A stretch of 46,037 bases of DNA from a virus. The DNA lies in the IMG/VR virus record IMGVR_UViG_3300028831_000054, positions 1-46,037 of that record. One strand, given 5' to 3'. Positions 23,905 to 30,815 of the stretch are shown here, in pieces. A model generated the notes under the pieces. The model ran no database searches. It had not been told where the DNA came from and saw only the letters and a program-made list of their open reading frames with translations. The position numbers were made by a program, and so were the translations under genes. Each line of letters begins with the position of its first letter. The first letter of the stretch is position 1.

Positions 23905-24521
23905 CAAAAAGGAACGTCGTCGTCGAGCTCGCCGTCGGCCAAGGCCGGGGCGCGTTGCTCGGGTTCGTCCCGCACTTGGGCATCGACCTTCTTCTGCGCC
24001 CAGTCGGGAAGGTGCTCGTAGTTGTGACGGAACTCGTCATCGTCATAGATCAGCGCGACATCGGAGAGGGTTGGCTTTTCCATGCCCTTCGGAAGTGGTG
24101 TCACCGCTGTCACGTTGGCGTAGGTCTTGCCGTTCCGCTCTTCGTGCGTGACGTTGACCATCGCCGGAACGCCGGCCAGCTTGTTGATGTCGAAGCCCTT
24201 GCGCTCCTCCTCGGTGAAGGGCTTCCCGCGCCAGCTTTCGAGGTCGTGGCGAAGCGCGGCGTTCTCGTGGAGTGACATGGTGTAGGTGCGACCGATCCGC
24301 ATGGGGCCGGTGCGTTCGTTGCCGTCCTTGTCGGTCCAGGTGATCGGCTCATGGGGCAGTTCCCACGCGACGTAGATTTGCCGCTTCACGCTTTCGCCGA
24401 ACATGGCCGACTGAATGCGCTGCATCCCGAGGCCGACGACCATCGAGCAGATGCCGACATGGTTGCCGGGAGGAACGGGTTTGAAGTCGCCGCCGCCCGT
24501 GTCTGTCGCGATATTCGCCAT
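23904..24521 (-). CDS. Single-stranded DNA-binding-like protein
   Basis: 205 residues from ATG 24521 (GAGGG upstream). The core is beta-rich with aromatic strands, as in OB-fold ssDNA-binding proteins, and the tail is acidic and ends 'DDDVPF', the SSB C-terminal tip that recruits partners. It is coupled to the exonuclease by a TAATG overlap. The family match is by tail and neighbours. Confidence 0.75.
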   Translation of the reverse strand: MANIATDTGGGDFKPVPPGNHVGICSMVVGLGMQRIQSAMFGESVKRQIYVAWELPHEPITWTDKDGNERTGPMRIGRTYTMSLHENAALRHDLESWRGKPFTEEERKGFDINKLAGVPAMVNVTHEERNGKTYANVTAVTPLPKGMEKPTLSDVALIYDDDEFRHNYEHLPDWAQKKVDAQVRDEPEQRAPALADGELDDDVPF

Positions 24522-25174
24522 TATTTTACCCTCGCTTTCAGTTGCTTGTCCAAGTCGTAAGCCTGTCGGTAGAGCTTGAAGATTTCCCATGCCTCGCTAA
24601 GGTCGCCGAACTTCCGAGCCTCGAAATCCGGATAGTTCTTTGAAAACCGCAGCAGGTAGCTGGCCCCCGTCAAAGGCTGGTCGGGATGGTTCTCGTTCCA
24701 AAGTTGGCGGTAGGCAGCCAACTGGATCGCATAGTCGGGATAGACCGCGTTCGAGGTCTTCCAATCGAGCAGACAAAGGCTGTTGCCGATCAGGCCGATC
24801 GCGTCTGGCGTTCCGCCAAAGCGATACTCTTCTGACACTAGGTGCATTTCCTGATCGATGATCTTCACATCGGTCTGCGCCGCCCATTCGAGATATTCGT
24901 TGAAGGCGTTGGTGGCCTTGGCGCAGTCTTCCGGGTCAGCCCCGTTGAACACGCTTTCAGGAGGCTCGCCCTTGATCGAGGCTTCGACCATCGCGTGAGC
25001 CAAGGTTCCAATGTCGGCCGCTTTCTCGGCGGCGTCGTAGAGCCTTTCAGCCCCGGACTTCCCCTGCTGGAAAGCCCAGTGCATCAGCGCACCGGAGTCC
25101 TTGAAGCGGCCGATCACGGTCGTCGTGCCGGGGACGCGCTGGCCGTCTGCCGTATGATAGGGGGCGGTAGGCAT
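24521..25174 (-). CDS. PD-(D/E)XK exonuclease (RecB/Cas4-like)
   Basis: 217 residues. 'IGTLAH' (His60), 'GGTPDAIG' (Asp124), 'LLDWKTS' (Asp137, Lys139) and Gln151 in 'IQLAAYR' form the RecB-type nuclease set. It would resect DNA ends for annealing with the SSB-like and NinB proteins. Paired with those genes, it forms a recombination unit comparable in role to lambda exo-bet. Confidence 0.85.
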   Translation of the reverse strand: MPTAPYHTADGQRVPGTTTVIGRFKDSGALMHWAFQQGKSGAERLYDAAEKAADIGTLAHAMVEASIKGEPPESVFNGADPEDCAKATNAFNEYLEWAAQTDVKIIDQEMHLVSEEYRFGGTPDAIGLIGNSLCLLDWKTSNAVYPDYAIQLAAYRQLWNENHPDQPLTGASYLLRFSKNYPDFEARKFGDLSEAWEIFKLYRQAYDLDKQLKARVK

Positions 25175-25350
25175 CAGGCGGCAATCCGCTCAATGCGGGC
25201 CAGCGCGTCGTTCAGCCGCTCGCGCGCCTCTTCGATCAAGCTGCGATTGGCTTCCACTAGCCGCTTGGGCGCAGTCGCCAGAAAGTCGGCGTCCAGCGCG
25301 ATCTGCTGCGCGGCCATGTCAACCGCGACCTCGATTTCTTCGCGCGTCAT
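25174..25350 (-). CDS. 58-residue helical protein
   Basis: ATG 25350 overlaps the upstream stop (ATGA) and its stop overlaps the exonuclease start (TGATG). It is one continuous charged helix ('SLIEEARERLNDALARIE'). It may help the exonuclease or SSB bind; unproven. Confidence 0.6.
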   Translation of the reverse strand: MTREEIEVAVDMAAQQIALDADFLATAPKRLVEANRSLIEEARERLNDALARIERIAA

Positions 25351-25526
25351 TTGCGCTCCTCCTGCGAAATGCGATGGTCACCGAATGGCGGAGACCGAAG
25401 GGCTCCGGGCGAAGCCTGACCAGCGCGGTCCTGCGAAGCAGGATTCGCCCAAGGACTTGCGCCGTCGATCATCCCAACAAGCACATCAGCAAACGAGTGC
25501 GCTCGGATTGCGTCGGTGTATTTCAT
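25347..25526 (-). CDS. 59-residue hypothetical protein
   Basis: ATG 25526 overlaps the methyltransferase stop. The first 28 residues look protein-like ('SFADVLVGMIDGASPW'), while the rest is encoded by palindromes at 25390-25406 and 25429-25443 and looks inserted. Unknown. Confidence 0.5.
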   Translation of the reverse strand: MKYTDAIRAHSFADVLVGMIDGASPWANPASQDRAGQASPGALRSPPFGDHRISQEERK

Positions 25527-26212
25527 GCTGCCGCTCGCTGTTCGCTGAGTGCTTGCCTCACCGCCTTTGCGACGGCGCGTCCCATCGGCAGCGGAACGCC
25601 GTTGGCGATTGCTCGGCGAAGCTCGGTTGTCGTGAAGGGCGAGTTATCGAAACGGCGAGGATCGATGCCCTGGTCGATCGCCATTTGCTCGATAGATGCC
25701 CGCGGGCCTCCCTTGCCGGCCTGACCGGTGCTGATGACCGTGGGGCGGAAGTTGGGGCTTTCCAGGGTCACTGGCTGGATGCGGAAGGCGACTTCGCTCA
25801 GCGAGCCGAAGGTGAACGCGCGGACGCGGTTCTGATCTCCGCCGACCCATCGGTTGTTGATGGTGGCACGCTGGATGCGATATTCGGAACAGTCGGGCGC
25901 CGGAGCTTGCGGCACGTTCTCCATCAGAAACCAGTCGGGCCGCGCCTCGTTGATGCAACGCGCAAACTCCGGGATGCGGTCAGGCATCATGCATTCGTCG
26001 CCCCAGCGAGCGCGATTGACGTTACCCAGGCCGCTCCACGATTGGCAGGGCGGGCCACCGATGATCCCATCGAACCGCCCGCGAGGCGGATGAAAGTTGC
26101 AAATGTCGCCGCCCCACAGAAGGTCCGGGCCGCGCACGACGCAAAAGCCTTCTTCCTCGAAAGCCTTGTCGAGCAGCCCAATGCCGGGAAAGAGCGACAG
26201 CACGAGCGTCAA
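25523..26212 (-). CDS. DNA cytosine-5 methyltransferase (short form)
   Basis: 229 residues, well below the usual 300 or more. All key motifs are present: motif I 'LFPGIG', catalytic Cys56 in 'GGPPCQSWS', 'ENVP' (Glu98), 'QNRVR' at 127-131, and a late 'GVPLPMGRAVAKAV' block. The region that reads DNA sequence is very short. No restriction nuclease gene adjoins it, so it probably protects phage DNA or changes host expression. Confidence 0.9.
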   Translation of the reverse strand: MTLVLSLFPGIGLLDKAFEEEGFCVVRGPDLLWGGDICNFHPPRGRFDGIIGGPPCQSWSGLGNVNRARWGDECMMPDRIPEFARCINEARPDWFLMENVPQAPAPDCSEYRIQRATINNRWVGGDQNRVRAFTFGSLSEVAFRIQPVTLESPNFRPTVISTGQAGKGGPRASIEQMAIDQGIDPRRFDNSPFTTTELRRAIANGVPLPMGRAVAKAVRQALSEQRAAA

Positions 26213-26418
26213 GCCGCGATCCTTCCCGGCCCAAGGTGTTCAACCTCAACCAGTTGTTCCGCATATTCAGCGGCAGCATCGGGAAGCTTGTGCTGGCAGA
26301 AAGCGACATCGCCGCCGCAAGTCGGGCATGGCAGCTTACAGCGTTCACACCGGCTGCCCGGAGCGTAGATGTTGGCTACGCGGGAGTCGCACACGACGCA
26401 GGTTGGAATCATTGTCAT
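26209..26418 (-). CDS. Double zinc-ribbon protein
   Basis: 69 residues with CVVC, CERC and CPTC pairs and further Cys/His residues, enough to bind two zinc ions. GTG-free ATG start at 26418 (ATGA overlap). It directly precedes the methyltransferase in the operon. Function unknown. Confidence 0.65.
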   Translation of the reverse strand: MTMIPTCVVCDSRVANIYAPGSRCERCKLPCPTCGGDVAFCQHKLPDAAAEYAEQLVEVEHLGPGRIAA

Positions 26419-26792
26419 GGCTCGCCTCTTGCTTTGGCGAGGGCCGCTTCGAGTTTGGGGCGCTCAGCCTCAATTTTATCGGCATACCATTTCGGCCATT
26501 CGCACGGCTCGCCAAACGGCCAGCACTCCCAAGACTTTACTTTACCGAAGCCGCGTACGCGTTCCGCCTCAATCCTGCGCAGAACCATCTTCGCACCGAC
26601 CGCGCCTTGGTCGCCGCCGACGCGGAACATCGAAGCGGTAAAGATGCGCTTATCGAGCGTTGGATCGTCGGCTTCATTGCCGAGCGCAATTGAATGGTGG
26701 CGCGCGAGGATGTCGCCGACCTCTTCGCAGAAGTCGATTGCGGGATCAGGGTGGAAGCCAAACCGCCCGACCGCATCAGTCGCTGCGCTCAC
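26415..26792 (-). CDS. Hypothetical early protein
   Basis: 125 residues from GTG 26792 in a GTGA overlap, chosen over upstream in-frame starts because the N-terminal extension has shadow-like composition. Contains 'ASMFRVGGDQGAVGAKMVLRR' and an ending with 'ERPKLEAALAKARG'. Not recognised. Confidence 0.6.
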   Translation of the reverse strand: MSAATDAVGRFGFHPDPAIDFCEEVGDILARHHSIALGNEADDPTLDKRIFTASMFRVGGDQGAVGAKMVLRRIEAERVRGFGKVKSWECWPFGEPCEWPKWYADKIEAERPKLEAALAKARGEP

Positions 26793-26989
26793 GACAGCAC
26801 CGCCCGCAGGAATTGTCCCGCAAACCAAACGACGCAGAACGCCGCGATAGCGATGCCAGCTATGCCCGAGACGCGAAGCAGGCTCGGCCCCGAAGGGGTG
26901 GCAGCGCGGGCCGGAACGGCATCGCCAAAGGACCGTGGATCGTTCCATGGTGTCTCGACGCAGCGATGGAGGTGGATGAAGTCGGTCAT
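26789..26989 (-). CDS. Single-span membrane protein
   Basis: 66 residues from ATG 26989. A C-terminal hydrophobic segment (about residues 44-62) follows a hydrophilic half whose middle is encoded by the 26889-26899 palindrome. Could be a superinfection or lysis-timing protein; unknown. Confidence 0.55.
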   Translation of the reverse strand: MTDFIHLHRCVETPWNDPRSFGDAVPARAATPSGPSLLRVSGIAGIAIAAFCVVWFAGQFLRAVLS

Positions 26990-27399
26990 GCCGCAGTCGC
27001 CTTGGCAATCAGCCGGGCCGCGACTTTATCGAACGCCTCGTAAGCGGCGCCCTTGCGCGCCTCGTATTCTTCTCGGGCTTTCCGAACGCGCTGGTTGGTC
27101 TGGCCAAGAGCGCCGGACAGAGCTTGCGCCAATTCCTCGGCTGCATCCTTGTCCGCAAGGACGGCTTCCAACTCCGAGATTCGCCGTTGGCGTGGCGATC
27201 CCCAGCCCTTCGTCTTGACGAGCTTGGGCGTGACCTTGACAATCTCTTCGGCGTTGTAGCTGTTCCAGCCTTTGACGACCGCGTAATCGCCCGCGCAAGG
27301 GATGAGCGCCTTTGGCTGGGACAACGAAGATTGGCCCAGGTCCGAAGGACCGCCAGCCCGGTCCCGAAGGGATGCGCCCTGATCCTGCCGATCTGACAT
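26986..27399 (-). CDS. Hypothetical coiled-coil protein
   Basis: 137 residues from ATG 27399 (TTGGAGA upstream). A beta-rich part with 'CAGDYAVVKGWNSYNAEEIV' is followed by a basic stretch and a long helix. The first 25 residues coincide with palindromes at 27339-27372. Its leader resembles that of the first gene of the operon (see 27401-27427). Confidence 0.6.
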   Translation of the reverse strand: MSDRQDQGASLRDRAGGPSDLGQSSLSQPKALIPCAGDYAVVKGWNSYNAEEIVKVTPKLVKTKGWGSPRQRRISELEAVLADKDAAEELAQALSGALGQTNQRVRKAREEYEARKGAAYEAFDKVAARLIAKATAA

Positions 27400-27400
27400 T

Positions 27401-27427
27401 ATCATCTCCAATCCAGCTACAAGGGCT
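27401..27427 (-). repeat. Repeated leader element, copy 2
   Basis: On the minus strand this reads AGCCCTTGTAGCTGGATTGG then AGATGAT, ending at the start of the 137-residue gene. It matches 29202-29228 at all but about three positions. It includes the ribosome site and a small AGC/GCT stem. Confidence 0.6.
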
Positions 27428-27428
27428 C

Positions 27429-27542
27429 TCACGCCGACAGCACTCCAATGATGATTGCGACAACGAGCATGCAGAACGGCACCGCGACCGCACCATCGCC
27501 GCCGAAGTAATCGTCGATTGCTGACCAGATGCGGCGGATCAT
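27429..27542 (-). CDS. 37-residue membrane peptide
   Basis: ATG 27542 in an ATGA overlap; stop at 27429. A soluble first half ('SAIDDYFGG') and a hydrophobic second half ('FCMLVVAIIIGVL'). Single-span, function unknown. Confidence 0.55.
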   Translation of the reverse strand: MIRRIWSAIDDYFGGDGAVAVPFCMLVVAIIIGVLSA

Positions 27543-27766
27543 TGGCCACCCCTCCGGTCTTCATCGACGCGCATCATTTCGCGACCGGACATTTCCTCTC
27601 GGCAGCGGCGGGAAAAAGCGGCTTTTTCCGCCGGTTCCCATCCGTCACACCACTGCTCATCGCCTTCCTGGTAGGCGAATCCATCGATCACCATGTTCCG
27701 CAGCATCCCAAAGTCGCTGTCGGAGCAGCGAATGACATAGCCCTGCTTGAGGCGCGTGATTTTCAT
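27539..27766 (-). CDS. 75-residue hypothetical protein
   Basis: ATG 27766 in an ATGA overlap. Begins 'MKITRLKQGYVIRCSDSDF', a beta-strand pattern, then acidic/Trp-rich and basic parts. Unknown. Confidence 0.6.
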   Translation of the reverse strand: MKITRLKQGYVIRCSDSDFGMLRNMVIDGFAYQEGDEQWCDGWEPAEKAAFSRRCREEMSGREMMRVDEDRRGGQ

Positions 27767-28083
27767 GCCTCACCCCCAATCTTGGTGAGGATGGCGTCGG
27801 TTTCAGACATCCGTTTGGCAGCGCGGCGCAATTCTCCTAGGCTGATGATGCTGATGCATGGTATCCGCTCACCCACGTGACGGCTGTCGGGTTGGCGCCG
27901 GTCATAGCTCTGCGCACATTCAGCAAAAGGGGCCAGCGCCCATCGGCAATCTCGCAGCGCCTCCACAAGCTCTTCGATTGTGTCGGCGGCTTCGCGTGCG
28001 CACGTAGCAAGCGGCCAGACTTGCCCTTCGGCGAGAACTTCCGATGCGCCCGAACGCAGCCGCTCCACGATAGGCAGGGTCAT
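27763..28083 (-). CDS. Early protein of the shared-ends family, copy A
   Basis: 106 residues from ATG 28083. It opens 'MTLPIVERLR' and closes 'LTKIGGEA'; a helix 'AADTIEELVEAL' lies between. Genes at 28250 and 28689 share one or both of these ends but differ inside. The DNA of the ends is also conserved (28058-28086 and 27764-27790). Function unknown. Confidence 0.65.
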   Translation of the reverse strand: MTLPIVERLRSGASEVLAEGQVWPLATCAREAADTIEELVEALRDCRWALAPFAECAQSYDRRQPDSRHVGERIPCISIISLGELRRAAKRMSETDAILTKIGGEA

Positions 28084-28253
28084 TGGTCCATGCTCCGATG
28101 CTCGGCTTCGACACAGTGAAGCTTGCGCTCCAGCCACTCGCACTGCTCTTCCTCGGTGAGTGGGCGCGGCCTATCGTTTGTCCAACCGCGTTGAACCCAG
28201 CCGCTGACGTATCCGCTAACGAAAGCGATGATGACTACGATAGCTAGGGTCAT
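28080..28253 (-). CDS. 57-residue membrane-anchored protein
   Basis: ATG 28253 (ATGA overlap). N-terminal membrane segment (residues 2-19) followed by a charged helix with two Cys. It lies between two members of the shared-ends family. Unknown. Confidence 0.6.
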   Translation of the reverse strand: MTLAIVVIIAFVSGYVSGWVQRGWTNDRPRPLTEEEQCEWLERKLHCVEAEHRSMDQ

Positions 28254-28501
28254 GCCTCACCGCCGATCTTGGCGAGGGCGTTCACCGCGATCTTTTTCGA
28301 AATCCCGACATCGAGCCAGCAGCGGAGCATCGCCTGACTTGGCTCAAGCTGGTCAATGGACCACTGTTCGCCGAGCCTCTCTGTCGCCAGCAGGAGCGCG
28401 TTCAGCGCGCTCGATATCTCCTCGATTGCGTCGGCGGCTTCGATATGAAGGTCACCGGTGCCATGCGATCGCCGGAGCCGCTCCACGATAGGCGGGGTCA
28501 T
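28250..28501 (-). CDS. Early protein of the shared-ends family, copy B
   Basis: 83 residues from ATG 28501. Opens 'MTPPIVERLR' and closes 'LAKIGGEA', as copy A, with 'IEAADAIEEISSALNALL' in the middle. The first 29 bases around its start differ from those of copy A by one base. Unknown function. Confidence 0.65.
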   Translation of the reverse strand: MTPPIVERLRRSHGTGDLHIEAADAIEEISSALNALLLATERLGEQWSIDQLEPSQAMLRCWLDVGISKKIAVNALAKIGGEA

Positions 28502-28692
28502 TGGACTTGCTCCGGAAGCGAGCAGCCCGGACAGCTATGTTCCCACGCGGTGCCGTGCTTGCGAATGTGCCAGCCTTCGGCCTTCAACTCCTGTATGGCT
28601 CCGTCGAAGTCGAAGCTATCGGCCTGGAAAGTCTCGCCGCACTCAACATCACAGGCGAAGATGATGCGCCCGTATTGCTGGTCGATGCTCAT
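28498..28692 (-). CDS. Small CxxC protein
   Basis: 64 residues. 'FACDVECGETFQ' and 'EHSCPGC' give two Cys pairs, as in rubredoxin-like zinc ribbons, with a 'AIQELKAEGWHIRKHG' helix-strand between. Unknown role. Confidence 0.65.
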   Translation of the reverse strand: MSIDQQYGRIIFACDVECGETFQADSFDFDGAIQELKAEGWHIRKHGTAWEHSCPGCSLPEQVQ

Positions 28693-29039
28693 GCTTCACC
28701 GCCGATCTTGGCGAGGAGGGCGTCGATTGCTTGCAACTCATTCGCCCAAATCGGCGGTTCCAAACCGCGCGCGCCGCTTCCGCCGACAGCCTCATTCAAC
28801 GTGGCGGTTCGCGCTTCAATTCGATGTAGACTCATGGACAGACGTTGCGCCGCCTCCACAAGCTCCGCATGATGGGATGCTTCGAGGAGGGCGGCGGCGG
28901 CCTCCTGCAATTCCCACACGAGAGACACGCGGATGTAGTGCCCGTCTTGTCCGGGAACAGCGAATAGCTCGGCTGATCCGATTGCTTTATTTGCCCGCGC
29001 AACCCGCTCCACCAGCGGTGTGGGTTCGGGGGAGATCAT
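28689..29039 (-). CDS. Early protein of the shared-ends family, copy C
   Basis: 116 residues from ATG 29039. It closes 'LLAKIGGEA' like copies A and B, and carries 'PLVERVARA' near its start as a more divergent version of their opening. The middle is helical with 'VWELQEAAAALLEASHHA'. Unknown function. Confidence 0.6.
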   Translation of the reverse strand: MISPEPTPLVERVARANKAIGSAELFAVPGQDGHYIRVSLVWELQEAAAALLEASHHAELVEAAQRLSMSLHRIEARTATLNEAVGGSGARGLEPPIWANELQAIDALLAKIGGEA

Positions 29040-29200
29040 GCTGAAGCCCGCCTCGAAACGCGGAAGTCCTCGGTGCGGAAATCGCCAGCATACTTGGCGG
29101 CGAACCAGCGGCGCGCCTCATGGACGCTGCGGGCCTCAACCTCGGTGACGTACTCGTAGTTGAAACCGTTGTTGGCCAGAATTGCGAACCGCGGCACCAT
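29036..29200 (-). CDS. First gene of the leftward operon
   Basis: 54 residues. Three ATGs stand in tandem (29206, 29203, 29200); GGGAG is best placed for the third. The protein has 'FAILANNGFNYEYVTEVEARS' then a basic/aromatic helix, like small phage proteins of unknown job. It is about 35 bases from the likely promoter start. Confidence 0.6.
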   Translation of the reverse strand: MVPRFAILANNGFNYEYVTEVEARSVHEARRWFAAKYAGDFRTEDFRVSRRASA

Positions 29201-29201
29201 C

Positions 29202-29228
29202 ATCATCTCCCAAACAGCTACAAGGGCT
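29202..29228 (-). repeat. Repeated leader element, copy 1
   Basis: Read on the minus strand as ACAGCCCTTGTAGCTGT, then TTGGGAGATGAT. ACAGC/GCTGT makes a 5-bp stem with a 7-base loop just before the first ribosome site of the operon. A near-copy lies at 27401-27427. Confidence 0.6.
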
Positions 29229-29238
29229 GTTGGAGACG

Positions 29239-29267
29239 TATATCCGATAATCCGATTAAGCTGTCAA
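29239..29267 (-). promoter_or_regulatory. Leftward early promoter (PL)
   Basis: On the minus strand TTGACA (29267-29262) is followed after exactly 17 bases by GATATA (29244-29239). It is a perfect -35 and a near-consensus -10, directed into the leftward operon. Operator-like sites overlap both boxes. Confidence 0.8.
29241..29257. promoter_or_regulatory. Operator-like site OL1
   Basis: TATCCGATAATCCGATT is a TATCCG-n5-CGGATA type site with four of six matches in the right half. It covers the -10 box of the leftward promoter, as a repressor site should. Confidence 0.55.
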
Positions 29268-29282
29268 TACGGTTTTCGGATA
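29266..29282. promoter_or_regulatory. Operator-like site OL2
   Basis: AATACGGTTTTCGGATA: right half CGGATA is perfect and the left half is partial. It covers the -35 box of the leftward promoter. Confidence 0.55.
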
Positions 29283-29286
29283 TATT

Positions 29287-29883
29287 TTAGAGTGGCGTGC
29301 CTTTCCATACGATCCGCCCAATGACGCGGATCGGCTCTTCGCCCATGAAGAGAGGCTGGTGGGTGTCGTTCGAGGAGGCCGGCTCGAACCGGGCAGGATT
29401 GGACTTGTAGAGCTTGACCTGGGTTTCGTGCTCTTCGTTTTCGATCAGATAGACCCGATCGTTATAGAGCTGGCTCTGGTCCGGATCGACGACGATAAAG
29501 GAACCATCCTCGATCATGTTGTCCATGCTGTCACCGCGGAGCTCGACCGCGAAGGCGCGCTCCCCGGCCAGACCGGACGGAAGAGGCATTTGTCTCAAAG
29601 GAAGACGGACCGCCTCGCGCCAATTTCCCGCCGAGCTGATACCGATGACGGGAACAAAAGCAACGGCTCGCTCCGTCTCAATGCCGAGGCGCTTATAGAT
29701 GTAAGACGCCTCGTGGACTTTGACTTGCCGTGTGCCCGCCAGCAAGTTTGAAACCGCGCTTTGCGGAAGGCCCATTTCTTCCGCAAGTTTAACTTGTGTT
29801 ACGCCCGACGCGCGCATTCGTTCCCTAACCAATGCGATATCGAAGGGACTGTCTGAATTTAGGTCGATTGCACCCGGCACCAT
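29287..29883 (-). CDS. cI: CI-type repressor with LexA/S24 self-cleavage domain
   Basis: 198 residues from ATG 29883; earlier in-frame starts would place the start in the operator, so I reject them. Residues 15-68 hold an XRE helix-turn-helix ('GVTQVKLAEEMGLPQSAVSN'). The C-terminal domain has a probable Ala85-Gly86 cleavage site ('SSAGNW'), Ser119 in 'GDSM' and Lys157 in 'TQVKLY', all spaced as in LexA. RecA-stimulated cleavage would make the prophage SOS-inducible. No strong ribosome site is seen. Confidence 0.88.
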   Translation of the reverse strand: MVPGAIDLNSDSPFDIALVRERMRASGVTQVKLAEEMGLPQSAVSNLLAGTRQVKVHEASYIYKRLGIETERAVAFVPVIGISSAGNWREAVRLPLRQMPLPSGLAGERAFAVELRGDSMDNMIEDGSFIVVDPDQSQLYNDRVYLIENEEHETQVKLYKSNPARFEPASSNDTHQPLFMGEEPIRVIGRIVWKGTPL

Positions 29884-29947
29884 CGCTGTATGCCATGACG
29901 GTATCGGAGGCGCGCCCCGCAAATTCGGATATTTGGGGCTTGAACGA

Positions 29948-29964
29948 TATCCGCTCATCGGATA
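29948..29964. promoter_or_regulatory. Operator-like site OR1
   Basis: TATCCGCTCATCGGATA is a perfect TATCCG-n5-CGGATA palindrome between cI and the Cro-like gene. A half-site CGGATA also lies at 29926-29931. A TTGAAC at 29940-29945 may be the -35 of the rightward promoter, but no good -10 follows. Confidence 0.65.
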
Positions 29965-29973
29965 AGTGGAAGC

Positions 29974-30222
29974 ATGAGCATCGTTCAGCGCACCATCGAC
30001 GCCTTCGCCGGCCATCGCGAGCGCGCCGAATTTGCACGTGATCTCGGGGTGCCCCCGCAGACTGTCCAGGACTGGATCGGCAAGGGCAACATTCCCCATT
30101 GGAGGCGTCAGGCGATTATCGACTTGGCGCGCAAGAAAGGCGTCATTCTGGACGCCGAGATTGCTGCATTCCTCACCTCATCGACCTCCGCCAAGGAATG
30201 GCGGTGGGGCATCGCAGCTTGA
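29974..30222 (+). CDS. Cro-like HTH regulator
   Basis: 82 residues from ATG 29974. Residues about 5-45 form a helix-turn-helix ('AEFARDLGVPPQTVQDWIGK') like Cro/YdaS-type proteins, followed by an 'AIIDLARKKG' helix. It diverges from cI across the operators, so it likely competes for them. Confidence 0.8.
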   Translation: MSIVQRTIDAFAGHRERAEFARDLGVPPQTVQDWIGKGNIPHWRRQAIIDLARKKGVILDAEIAAFLTSSTSAKEWRWGIAA

Positions 30223-30428
30223 ACGCGCGTCTTCCGAGCGCGTCCGGCGCAGTCATTGCTCACAGCCCCCGAGCTGCGGCTGCGCCGGCTTCTTTCGAGC
30301 GAGCGGGCTAGGCCGTGGGGCGGGGACAAGTCGAGAGGACCAGCCGAATGGCTGGGCGGGGAGGCGAGCGCAGGGCTGGCCCTCTCTGTTTCGGCACGGT
30401 CGCACTCCATGTCAGGGCGGGTCTCTAG
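30223..30428 (+). other. Gap between Cro-like and second HTH gene
   Basis: About 200 bases with high G on the coding strand. A 26-codon ORF at 30348-30428 (MAGRGGERRA start) ends directly before the next ATG and has GAGAGG upstream; it may be a coupled leader peptide (low confidence). I see no tRNA or consensus promoter. Confidence 0.35.
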
Positions 30429-30815
30429 ATGGCCTCCCGACCCAACGCACCCCGAATTTTGGGGGTTTCTTCGGATTTTACTCCGAACCGCTCCCTCTTC
30501 GGACGCCCAACGAAAAGCAATTACAAGCTCGCTGTCAGCAAGATCATCCGCGACGTAAAGGCGGCTCACGACCTGACCAACACCCGCCTCGCGGAGATCA
30601 TCAGCTGCGACGAAAAAACCATCCGCACCGCCGAGAGCGGTGAGAACGGGTGCCTCGACGCCGCAACCCTTCTGAATATTGCGTACGCTTTCGGGGAGGC
30701 AGCGATCGAACCTGTGCGGGCGCTCTACCTGTGCGCTCGCGGCGAGACAGAAACAACCGCTGAGAAACGCCGCCGGCTGATCCGCGAACTGCAAGCCTTG
30801 GAAGACGAGGCATGA
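30429..30815 (+). CDS. HTH regulator, possibly CII-like
   Basis: 128 residues. Residues about 25-75 include a helix-turn-helix ('TRLAEIISCDEKTIRTAESG') and are followed by a helical Leu/Arg tail. A transcription regulator between Cro and replication genes is the position of CII. DNA target unknown. Confidence 0.7.
   Translation: MASRPNAPRILGVSSDFTPNRSLFGRPTKSNYKLAVSKIIRDVKAAHDLTNTRLAEIISCDEKTIRTAESGENGCLDAATLLNIAYAFGEAAIEPVRALYLCARGETETTAEKRRRLIRELQALEDEA

Noticed and set aside
24842-26368. 508-codon plus-strand ORF
   Set aside because: It is antisense to the exonuclease and methyltransferase, which have clear catalytic motifs. The long frame follows from high GC.
30256-30558. 100-codon plus-strand ORF from TTG
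   Set aside because: It overlaps the HTH gene at 30429 out of frame, has no ribosome site and shadow-like composition.
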